A DNA stretch of 64,000 nt from contig NZ_SOCA01000002.1 of assembly GCF_004364345.1 (NCBI RefSeq), positions 509,711-573,710 on the forward strand, written 5' to 3'. Source of the stretch: Prosthecobacter fusiformis. Its GTDB lineage: Bacteria; Verrucomicrobiota; Verrucomicrobiia; Verrucomicrobiales; Verrucomicrobiaceae. Shown piece by piece: positions 33,071 to 40,622 of this stretch. The translations under genes were made by a program, and so were the position numbers. Each line of letters starts with the position of its first letter. Within the stretch, counting starts at the first letter, position 1. A model generated the notes under the pieces. That model saw nothing but the letters and a program-made list of their open reading frames with translations, had not been told where the DNA came from and did no database searches.

Positions 33071-35074
33071 ATGTTCGCCCCTGGTCGCTTTCTTCTTTTC
33101 AGCCTCTGTTTCATCCCGCTCGCATCGCCTGCGGCGGCCAAAGTGAAAACACGCAGTGCTGCCGGCAAGCCTAACGTACTGTTCATCATCGCTGATGATC
33201 TTCGGGATTACGTAGGCTGGATGGGAGGTCATCCGCAGACCGTTACGCCTAACATGGATCGGCTGGCCAAAATGGGCATGCGCTTCACCAATGCGCACTG
33301 CAATTTCGCCTTGTGCAATCCTTCCCGCACCAGCCTGCTCACCGGCATGCTGCCTTCCTCCAGCGGCGTCTTTGGCAATGAGCAGGACTGGCGTCGCAGC
33401 GTGCAGCTCACTGACCGCGCCACCCTGCCTGAGCATTTTAAGAACATGGGCTTTGCCACAGCCGCCGGTGGAAAGATCTTCCATGCCAATCATGGCGGAC
33501 CGGATGGCCTTCTGACCGGCTGGCATGGTGGCCGACGCGGTTTTGAGCAGGATGCCGCCTGGGAGACCCGCTTTCCTGAGCCGGGCATTCAGATCCCGGA
33601 CATGCCCATACACACAGGGCAGAATTTTAACGGACTCAATATCTGGCATTGGGACTGGGGCCAGATCAATGTCCCGGATGAACTCACTGATGACGGTGCC
33701 GTCACCACCTGGGCGGCTGGTTTTCTACGGCAAAAATCACGCAAGCCATTCTTCTTGTCGGTCGGCCTGTATCGTCCGCATTCTCCCTGGTATGTGCCAC
33801 AGAAATACTATGACATGTTTCCCCTGGAAATCATTCGGCTGCCTGAAGTGAAGGCGGATGATCTGGAGGATGTGCCAGCCTTTGCCAAGACGCACGACAA
33901 GCCAGGTGGTCATCATGAATTGATCCTCAAAAACGCCAAGTGGAAGGAGGCCGTGCGCGGCTACTTGGCCAGCGTCGCGTTTTGTGATGCCATGCTCGGC
34001 CAGTTGCTGGATGCCCTGGCCTCCGGCCCAAATGCTAAAAACACCATCGTCGTCTTCACCTCAGATCATGGCTGGTATCTTGGGGAAAAGAAGATGTGGC
34101 ATAAAGGCAGGTTATGGGAGGAGGCCACCCGCATTCCTCTCACCATTTACGCACCGGGAATCACCAAAGAAGACACCGTCAGTGATCAGCCAGTTTCTCT
34201 CATTGATCTTTATCCCACACTTTGTGACCTCGTTAAAGTGACCCGCCCGGAGCACTTGGATGGACAGAGCCTTCTGCCCCTGCTTCGTGATCCCTCCGCC
34301 AAAAGCCCACGCCCGGCCGTCACCACCATGGGCGGCGGAGATCGTGCCAGTTACGCCGCACGCAGTGATCGTTGGCGCTACATCCGTTATGCCGATGGGA
34401 GCGAGGAACTCTACGACCATCAAAACGATCCTCATGAATGGACGAATGTGGCTTCGGAGATCACGCATGAAGCAGTGAAGAAAGACCTCGCCGCTTTTTT
34501 CCCCAAGGAGTTCAAACAAGCCTCCCGCACAGCCGAGCAGATCGGTGTGAAACCCAGCGATGACGGCAGTCTTCACCTCAAGCTCCAAATCGGTGATGAA
34601 CTCCCCCCGCAATCATCCCCACAGATTCAAGGTCGCGGTCTGTTCATTGATACCGTGTTTGATTATAACCCGCTCGTGGATGCCAACAGCACCCTCGTTT
34701 CACAAGGTAGTGGGCAAATGGGATGGGCGCTTCATCTCGTCGCAGGTAAACCCACACTCAGCATTTTTGTAGATGGCAAAACCACCTCCATCACGGGTGA
34801 CGGGCTGCTGCCCGGTTCTTGCAATGTCCGCGCCATGATTGATGCGGACGGGCTCATGTCCATGGCCGTCCCCGGTCGCAGTGAGGTGCTGGCTCCCACT
34901 CCTTTTGCCAACGGCTTTCCCTCACAACCGCAGCAGGGAATGGCGGCAGGGCTTAGTTTTGGTCCGCTCAGCCGGGAAGCGTTTCCCAACAGCACTCCAT
35001 GGGATGGCAAAGTGCAGCGCCTGCGCATCACCATCATGCCCCCCAAAGAGACAGTAGCTCAGCCGGGCAATTGA
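33071..35074 (+). CDS. Secreted sulfatase (iduronate-2-sulfatase-like) with C-terminal extension
   Basis: About 667 residues from the ATG at 33071, with a signal peptide (FLLFSLCFIPLASPAAA). The sulfatase domain spans about 30-470: NVLFIIADDLRDYVGWMGG supplies metal-binding Asp pairs, CNPSRTSLLTG is the formylglycine site (Cys-x-Pro-x-Arg pattern with Cys as the modified residue), and SDHGWYLGEKKMWHKGRLWEEATRIPL is the late metal site. A beta-rich tail of about 170 residues (about 500-660) resembles a lectin-like domain. It would remove sulfate esters from polysaccharides in the periplasm or outside. No formylglycine-generating enzyme is in the window. Confidence 0.92.
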   Translation: MFAPGRFLLFSLCFIPLASPAAAKVKTRSAAGKPNVLFIIADDLRDYVGWMGGHPQTVTPNMDRLAKMGMRFTNAHCNFALCNPSRTSLLTGMLPSSSGVFGNEQDWRRSVQLTDRATLPEHFKNMGFATAAGGKIFHANHGGPDGLLTGWHGGRRGFEQDAAWETRFPEPGIQIPDMPIHTGQNFNGLNIWHWDWGQINVPDELTDDGAVTTWAAGFLRQKSRKPFFLSVGLYRPHSPWYVPQKYYDMFPLEIIRLPEVKADDLEDVPAFAKTHDKPGGHHELILKNAKWKEAVRGYLASVAFCDAMLGQLLDALASGPNAKNTIVVFTSDHGWYLGEKKMWHKGRLWEEATRIPLTIYAPGITKEDTVSDQPVSLIDLYPTLCDLVKVTRPEHLDGQSLLPLLRDPSAKSPRPAVTTMGGGDRASYAARSDRWRYIRYADGSEELYDHQNDPHEWTNVASEITHEAVKKDLAAFFPKEFKQASRTAEQIGVKPSDDGSLHLKLQIGDELPPQSSPQIQGRGLFIDTVFDYNPLVDANSTLVSQGSGQMGWALHLVAGKPTLSIFVDGKTTSITGDGLLPGSCNVRAMIDADGLMSMAVPGRSEVLAPTPFANGFPSQPQQGMAAGLSFGPLSREAFPNSTPWDGKVQRLRITIMPPKETVAQPGN

Positions 35075-35115
35075 CCTGAGCTCATAAGCGGGTTAAAGCC
35101 TCGTTTACCAAAACC

Positions 35116-35481
35116 ATGCGCTGCCGCATCATCAAAGACTTTCGCTTCGAGGCCGCTCAAACGCTGCCCAATCTTCCCGGCCACCACAAGTGCACCCAAA
35201 TGCACGGACACAGTTTCAAAGTGGAGATCGCCATCGAGGGGGAGGTGGACCCTCACATCGGCTGGGTTTACGACCATGCTGAAATCAGCAAGGCGATGAA
35301 ACCCCTGCTGGACCGCATGGACCACGCCTACCTCAATGAGATCGAAGGCCTGGAAAACCCCACCATTGAAAACATGGCTGCCTGGCTCTGGAGAAAACTA
35401 TCCCCCCAGCTCCCCGGTCTGTGTGAAATCGTCATCTACGAAACTCCCACCGCTCGCTGCGTCTTCCGTGGTGAGTTCTAA
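35116..35481 (+). CDS. queD: 6-carboxytetrahydropterin synthase-like (QueD/PTPS family)
   Basis: 121 residues, usual length for QueD. The enzyme makes 6-carboxy-tetrahydropterin from dihydroneopterin triphosphate for queuosine. The QueD signature Cys-x3-HGH is present (CTQMHGHSF), as are DHAEISKAM, MDHAYLNEIEGLENPTIENMA and IYETPTARCVF. The usual first zinc His in the Ala-Ala-His motif is Gln here (FEAAQTLP); two His of HGH remain, and GHH just upstream may supply the third. A related QueD-like subfamily shares this Gln. The gene follows the sulfatase by 41 bases, with no other queuosine genes nearby. Confidence 0.85.
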   Translation: MRCRIIKDFRFEAAQTLPNLPGHHKCTQMHGHSFKVEIAIEGEVDPHIGWVYDHAEISKAMKPLLDRMDHAYLNEIEGLENPTIENMAAWLWRKLSPQLPGLCEIVIYETPTARCVFRGEF

Positions 35482-35919
35482 CATCCGACCTAGTTACAAC
35501 CAAAGCAATCCAGCCTAAAAACGGGAATTGAAAAGTTGTCGGAGCACACGGGATCGGTTGGATGGTAGAGGGTAGCCAAAACGCTGCTTTGACAGGAGCG
35601 TTTCCCCCGCTCCCGGAGGGAGCATGGAAAATAGCCGGTAGTGGAGGTCGCGCAGCGGCCGGGAACCACCGGAGAGACGACCCCGATGTGCAAATCCCCA
35701 GGGCGTCCCGGAGGGACGCTGAAGGCCTATGCCTGACACCAGACGTGCCTCATTCACACCACGATTCCGGCGCGCGTTGGACCCTACCAGGTTCCAAGCA
35801 CCAGATCGTTTTACCAAGTCCCGGTGCCTGCGACTTCCATTGGCTCCTTGAAAGCAGCCTGAGGTGAAAATCACGACAGATCAATAACCTCTGGAGCTTC
35901 TTACCAGGGGCTGACTACA
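35482..35919. repeat. Non-coding palindromic repeat region
   Basis: About 440 bases without a convincing gene. It contains two interrupted palindromes with the same core: GCTCCC-GGA-GGGAGC (35609-35623) and GCGTCCC-GGA-GGGACGC (35703-35719). Between them a CCGGT...ACCGG pair (35635-35672) forms a third stem. The arrangement looks like a dispersed repeat element (REP or small non-autonomous element), of a kind found in many copies in planctomycete and verrucomicrobial genomes. Open frames here read through palindromes and are rejected. Confidence 0.55.
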
Positions 35920-36408
35920 TTAGCGAAATACCGGAGAGAGCAAAAACGGACTCGATTTGCGCACACCTGAATTTGTTACCTTCTGCGTCTTGAAATGAGT
36001 GCGCTTGCCGCGCACGTTTTCCACTCTGGCGGCAGAGTTTCTGAATCCGCCCGAGACTTTGCGTGAAGTCACACGGTTAAACGTGAAATCCATTTTCCGC
36101 AGACTCTGAACAAGCAGAACGATCAAAGCGGAGTTCACAATGCTAGCCAGGAAGAGTAGAATGTATTTCCCGGCGACGCTAGCCATGGCAGGCAGCCAGA
36201 CGGTCATCTCGGTTAAAAACTTAAGGGCTGCGCTGTCACGACCGTGACTATACGCAGAAGCCAGTTCCAGCATGAAGAAGCACCCACCCACAATAGTGAG
36301 GGCAGTGGTCATAATAAATGCAAAATCAAAACCAGACACGGAAGTCCGGACTGTGGAGCGGCCATTTGCTTCCGCCAAGTGGGCAATCGGGAGAGCGGGA
36401 CGAATCAT
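35920..36408 (-). CDS. Small membrane protein, hypothetical
   Basis: 162 residues, not recognised. Two membrane segments are likely: FAFIMTTALTIVGGCFFMLELA and ASVAGKYILLFLASIVNSALIVLLVQ. The C-terminal third is basic and soluble (RSLRKMDFTFNRVTSRKVSGG). There is no obvious ribosome binding site upstream of the ATG at 36408, and the local base composition is more AT-rich than its neighbours. It could be a recently acquired or lineage-specific gene. Moderate doubt that it is expressed. Confidence 0.45.
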   Translation of the reverse strand: MIRPALPIAHLAEANGRSTVRTSVSGFDFAFIMTTALTIVGGCFFMLELASAYSHGRDSAALKFLTEMTVWLPAMASVAGKYILLFLASIVNSALIVLLVQSLRKMDFTFNRVTSRKVSGGFRNSAARVENVRGKRTHFKTQKVTNSGVRKSSPFLLSPVFR

Positions 36409-36555
36409 AATAATTAATGTCGATTATAGTCTCCATACGATAAGTGCCAACTAAATATTTAGCAGGCTTAACATTTTTTTACTAAGATGTTCTTTAGAAC
36501 ACCTAAATGCATTTAGACTGCCTAAGTTAGCCTTGGAGACTCCCTTTCAGTCCAG

Positions 36556-37329
36556 CTACTTAGCCGCTCGTCTGGCCAGGAACTCTTCAGCCAGGGCATT
36601 ATAAGCCTGGGCCCCGCGCCCTGCTGGCTCGTATTCAATGATGGACTTGCCATAGCTGGGGGCCTCACCCAATCTCACCGTGCGTGGGATGATGGTATTA
36701 TAGATAACCTCAGCAAAGTAGTTTTTCACATCATTGACCACCTGGTTGGACAGATTGGCGCGCTGATCGTACATGGTCATCACGATACCTTCCAGAAGCA
36801 GGTTCGGATTCACCCCACAGTCGCGGATTTGCTGCACGACCTGAACGATGCTAGAGAGACCTTCCAGTCCGAAGTATTCGCACTGGATCGGGACCAGCAT
36901 TTCATCCGCTGCTGCTAGGGCTGAGGTCATCAGCACGCCCAGGGAAGGGGGGCAGTCCAGGAAGGCGTAGTCGAAATGGTTGGAATGGCGCAGAATGTCC
37001 AGTACCTCCCGCAGGCGGGTCAGGTGATTGCCACGCTGGGCCAGTTCGATCTCGCAACCAGCCAGTTCCTGATGGCTGCGAATGATGGAAAGGTTGGGCA
37101 GCCGGGTGCTGCGGATGACGTCGTGCGGGTCACTGCCTTCCACGAGGGCGGAGTAAATGCTGCCGCCTTCTTCTTTAGCCAAGCCAAGGCCGCTGGTCGC
37201 GTTGCCCTGGGAGTCCAGGTCGATGAGCAGACAGCGCACACCTCGCTGCGCGAGACATGCAGACAGGTTGATAGCGGTGGTTGTTTTTCCCACTCCGCCC
37301 TTTTGATTGGTGATCGCGACTATCCGCAT
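36556..37329 (-). CDS. parA: ParA/Soj-type ATPase
   Basis: 257 residues from the ATG at 37329; the longer frame to 37479 would overlap the divergent helicase. ParA ATPases position chromosomes or plasmids with ParB. The deviant Walker A is NQKGGVGKTTTAINLSACLA, Walker A' is LLIDLDSQGNATSGLGL and Walker B is FDYAFLDCPPSLGVLMTSAL. The C-terminal RLGEAPSYGKSIIEYEPAGRGAQAYNALAEEFL is typical of chromosomal Soj. No parB is adjacent on either side, so ParB may lie elsewhere. Only 54 bases separate this start from that of the SNF2 gene. Confidence 0.92.
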   Translation of the reverse strand: MRIVAITNQKGGVGKTTTAINLSACLAQRGVRCLLIDLDSQGNATSGLGLAKEEGGSIYSALVEGSDPHDVIRSTRLPNLSIIRSHQELAGCEIELAQRGNHLTRLREVLDILRHSNHFDYAFLDCPPSLGVLMTSALAAADEMLVPIQCEYFGLEGLSSIVQVVQQIRDCGVNPNLLLEGIVMTMYDQRANLSNQVVNDVKNYFAEVIYNTIIPRTVRLGEAPSYGKSIIEYEPAGRGAQAYNALAEEFLARRAAK

Positions 37330-37383
37330 AAGTTGCCTTGACGGACGACATTGAACGGGAACCATGCCCCGCGCCAGAAAGAA

Positions 37384-40300
37384 ATGGAATTCACGGAGAA
37401 ATGGTTGGGAGAAATCGGTGGCTGGCAGGCCATGAAGGCCGCTCGCGGCCTCGTTGATGCCGGTCTTGTGGAACTGCAAACTGCAGAGGCCACCCTCGTG
37501 CGTGGCCTAGCAGGCAGCGGTAAAATGAAGTTTTCCTGCGGCCTGCGCATTAAAACCCGCAGTGATGTGGACAATCTCTGCACCTGTCCGGCAGCCCGTC
37601 GCGGCATGATTTGTGAGCATTCAATCGCCGTTGCCCTGATGCATATTAGTCCTGCGTCACGATCCGCCACTCCATCGCGGACGCGGGATGACCCACGAAA
37701 ACCATCCCAAGCTCCGGCCCCGGCTCCTGTCGTAGCGCCTTCTCCAGCCAGCCGCCGTCCGCTGCGTGTCCCCGGCCGCTATACCCTTTTCCTGCCGGAT
37801 ACCCTCTTCCAGGGAATCGTCCGCGAACCCATCGGAGCCTATGCCAAGTTCGAGCCAGGAGGCGATGCGGAAGAATCTCTTTTGGCCGCTTGGTTGGCAG
37901 AGCAGGGGGTCAAAGGGCAAAGCGTCCCCATGTCCCTGAATGCCAAAGCTTTGGCCGAATTGCTGCCTTTGCTGGCGGGGCACCCGCGCATCATTGCTGG
38001 CAAGCCTTCCGGCGGCGGTACCCCTGTGGGAGTTGCGTCAGATCCTGTGCGCATGGCCCTTCTCGTCGAGGCAGAGGGTGACCAAGTAAAGCTCAGCCTG
38101 GAAGGTTCGAGTCAGGGGCCTTTATTCAAAAACCAGCCTGCTGGGTGGTGGACCTGCCGGGATACGGGCAGTCTTTTCCCGCTGCCTCCTATCCAAGGTG
38201 AAGTGGCCACTATCTTGGCCGGACTGCCTGCCCGCCGCCCTCTTCCCTGGCTGGTCGCCCAGCGGGATGCGCTGGCGGATGTCTTCCAGGTGGAGACGCG
38301 CGGCGCAGCTCTGGAGCGCTTCCATGTGGCCCCGGTGCCCTGCACTTTTATACTGAACCTGGATGGCTCCTTCCAGGCGGCGGATGTGACCCTTTCCGCT
38401 GAATACCAAAGCTTGCGCTGGAACATCACTTCCAAAGGTACCTCTGCTGCTACGGAGAAGCTCTTTCCCATTCAGGACCCTGCTGCCCCTGGCACTTTTT
38501 ACGTTTCCAACAGACATGGAGAATCCCGCCTTTTGGCCCGTCTCCAATACCTGGGTTTCAAATCCGCAGGCCTGAAGCTGGGTACGGCGGATACCGAAGT
38601 TTTCCGGCTCAGTGGCCAGGATAACGTCATGCGTTTTTATGCCTCAGAGCTGCCCCGTCTCCGCCATGAATTGCGGATCGTGGAAGGGGAAAAATGGCGC
38701 GCCGCCACCCGCAGCGTGGGCCGCATCCAGCCTCAGGTTCGTCAAATCCCGGCGGATGGCAGCGGGAGTGCCGGTTCGGACTGGCTGGCCATGGAATTCG
38801 GATACGAGTCACCCGATGGTTTCCGCCTGCCGCGTGCGGAAGTCCTCCGTCTGGTCCGCTCCGGCCAGAGATCTGTTCAGGGGAAAAACGGCAAACGCTA
38901 TTTGCTGGATCTCCAGGAAGTGGAGGAATTTGAAGATACCCTCAAAGACGTCCCTCTCCAGATCACCCCCGATGGTGCCCGCATTAGCGCCCTCCATGCG
39001 GATTATTTCCTGCCAGGTTCTGAGGCCTCCGCTCCCTTACCCGAAGAGAAAGACACCCTCAGCCTTTTGGGTGATCTGGGGGCACGCCTGCGCCCTTATC
39101 AACTTCTGGGTGTACGCTGGATGACCTCCCTCGCTCACGCCGGGCGGGGTGGTCTGCTGGGGGATGAAATGGGTCTCGGTAAGACCGTCCAGAGCATCGC
39201 ACTGGTTGCTAGTTTGTTACTGAAACGCGAGAAACAGGTGAAACACGAACCTGTTCTCATCGTCTGCCCCAAGTCTCTTTGTGGGAACTGGCTGTCTGAG
39301 TTCCAGCGCTTCGCCCATCACCTTAAAGTCACCATTTCACAGGGCAATAAGCGCGACGAGGTGCTAAATCAGCTGCACGTTTTCGACGTGATAATTACCA
39401 CGTATCAGTTAATAGTCAGGGACTCTGAAGTAATTAAGAAGCAAATGTGGAGCCTTATCCTTTTGGATGAAGCCAGCTACATCCGCAACCCTGATACGGA
39501 CGCCGCCAAAGCCCTTCGGGGCCTCCGTGCCCACTCCCGTATTGCCCTCACCGGCACCCCGGTGGAGAACAGCACCCGCGACCTTTGGTCCATCTACCAG
39601 TTCCTTCTTCCCGGATACCTTGGCAGTCGGGAAAACTTCAAAGAGCGCTTCGACCAGCCCATCCAGACTGCCCTCGGCACCCCGGCAGGACAAGCAGCTA
39701 GCGAGCGCCTCAAGAAGCTCATTCGCCCCTACTTCCTCCGCCGCACCAAGCGCGAAGTCCTGCGTGACCTGCCGGACAAGATCGAGCAGGTCCTCTGGTG
39801 TGACCCCAGCCCCGCCCAGGGCGAGGTCTATCGTCGCCTGCTGGAAGAGGGCCGCGAGGAGATCAAGGCTGCCCGCAAGCGTTCCGGCCAGGGCGGGGCC
39901 AAGATGACGATGTTCACCGTCCTGCTGCGTCTGCGTCAGGCTTGTTGTGACCTGCGTCTGACTGGCCTTCAAAATGATACCATCGGCAAGCTCGACAGGG
40001 ATGATCTGTCAGGTAAGTGGCCGATGCTCAAGCAGCGGCTGGAGTCCATCATTGATGGAGGTGGAAAGGTGCTCATCTTCAGTCAGTTCGTGCAATATTT
40101 ACGCCTGGTGCGTGATTATTTAGGCGAGGAAAAGATCCCCTATGCCTACCTGGACGGCAGCAGTCAAGACCGCGATGCGCAGGTGAAAACCTTCCAGACG
40201 GACCCGGCTTGCCGTGTCTTCCTGATCAGCCTCAAAGCGGGTGGCTATGGGCTCAACTTGACGGCAGCAGACCATGTCATCCTGATGGATCCCTGGTGGA

Positions 40301-40518
40301 ACCCGGCAGTCGAATCCCAGGCCATTGACCGTGCCCACCGTATCGGCCAGCAGCGCGTCGTCACCGCCTACCGCCTCGCCCTGAGGGGTACGGTGGAGGA
40401 GCGTATCCTGGCTCTCCAGGCCAAAAAGCGCGGCCTCGTCGAAGCCGCTATTGATGATCAGTCCCCCCTCATGGCGGGCCTTCTCGAAAGTGACCTCGAA
40501 GACCTCATTGCCGGGTAA
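37384..40518 (+). CDS. SNF2-family helicase with SWIM zinc finger
   Basis: About 1044 residues from the ATG at 37384 (a TTG at 37351 is possible). A SWIM zinc-finger lies near residues 60-80, with CTC then CEH ligands. The bacterial SNF2 N-terminal region follows. The ATPase core starts about 560: DEMGLGKTVQSIAL (motif I), LLDEASYIRN (motif II), ALTGTPVENSTRDLW (III). The C-terminal RecA lobe has LKAGGYGLNLTAADHVILMDPWWNPAVE and DRAHRIGQQR. Motif II reads Asp-Glu-Ala-Ser where DEAQ or DEAH is usual. It is divergent from parA and converges on the esterase gene over a REP pair. It is a DNA translocase of unknown cellular role. Confidence 0.9.
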   Translation: MEFTEKWLGEIGGWQAMKAARGLVDAGLVELQTAEATLVRGLAGSGKMKFSCGLRIKTRSDVDNLCTCPAARRGMICEHSIAVALMHISPASRSATPSRTRDDPRKPSQAPAPAPVVAPSPASRRPLRVPGRYTLFLPDTLFQGIVREPIGAYAKFEPGGDAEESLLAAWLAEQGVKGQSVPMSLNAKALAELLPLLAGHPRIIAGKPSGGGTPVGVASDPVRMALLVEAEGDQVKLSLEGSSQGPLFKNQPAGWWTCRDTGSLFPLPPIQGEVATILAGLPARRPLPWLVAQRDALADVFQVETRGAALERFHVAPVPCTFILNLDGSFQAADVTLSAEYQSLRWNITSKGTSAATEKLFPIQDPAAPGTFYVSNRHGESRLLARLQYLGFKSAGLKLGTADTEVFRLSGQDNVMRFYASELPRLRHELRIVEGEKWRAATRSVGRIQPQVRQIPADGSGSAGSDWLAMEFGYESPDGFRLPRAEVLRLVRSGQRSVQGKNGKRYLLDLQEVEEFEDTLKDVPLQITPDGARISALHADYFLPGSEASAPLPEEKDTLSLLGDLGARLRPYQLLGVRWMTSLAHAGRGGLLGDEMGLGKTVQSIALVASLLLKREKQVKHEPVLIVCPKSLCGNWLSEFQRFAHHLKVTISQGNKRDEVLNQLHVFDVIITTYQLIVRDSEVIKKQMWSLILLDEASYIRNPDTDAAKALRGLRAHSRIALTGTPVENSTRDLWSIYQFLLPGYLGSRENFKERFDQPIQTALGTPAGQAASERLKKLIRPYFLRRTKREVLRDLPDKIEQVLWCDPSPAQGEVYRRLLEEGREEIKAARKRSGQGGAKMTMFTVLLRLRQACCDLRLTGLQNDTIGKLDRDDLSGKWPMLKQRLESIIDGGGKVLIFSQFVQYLRLVRDYLGEEKIPYAYLDGSSQDRDAQVKTFQTDPACRVFLISLKAGGYGLNLTAADHVILMDPWWNPAVESQAIDRAHRIGQQRVVTAYRLALRGTVEERILALQAKKRGLVEAAIDDQSPLMAGLLESDLEDLIAG

Positions 40519-40520
40519 GC

Positions 40521-40547
40521 ACAGTATTCCTCACTCTCCGAGTGAGG
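40521..40547 (+). repeat. REP-like palindrome A
   Basis: ACAGTATT followed by CCTCACTC-TCC-GAGTGAGG, perfect 8-bp arms (40529-40547). It begins 2 bases after the SNF2 stop codon. It shares sequence and flank with copies B, C and D. Confidence 0.75.
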
Positions 40548-40595
40548 GGCTTGGGTTCGGGTATTGATAGAACGGGCGGACTTTATTCTGGATCG

Positions 40596-40622
40596 CCTCA
40601 CTCGGAGAGTGAGGATTATTGT
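40596..40622 (-). repeat. REP-like palindrome B
   Basis: CCTCACTC-GGA-GAGTGAGG with perfect 8-bp arms, in inverted orientation to copy A, followed by ATTATTGT (two mismatches from the flank of A, read on the minus strand). It covers the stop codon of the esterase gene. A and B together make an inverted pair between convergent genes and may act as terminator. Confidence 0.72.

Noticed and set aside
33023..33649. 208-codon minus-strand frame over the sulfatase start
   Set aside because: Opposite the signal peptide and catalytic core of a well-supported sulfatase.
35490..35874. Frames of 67-119 codons on both strands after queD
   Set aside because: They translate palindromic repeat DNA on both strands and have no protein-like composition.
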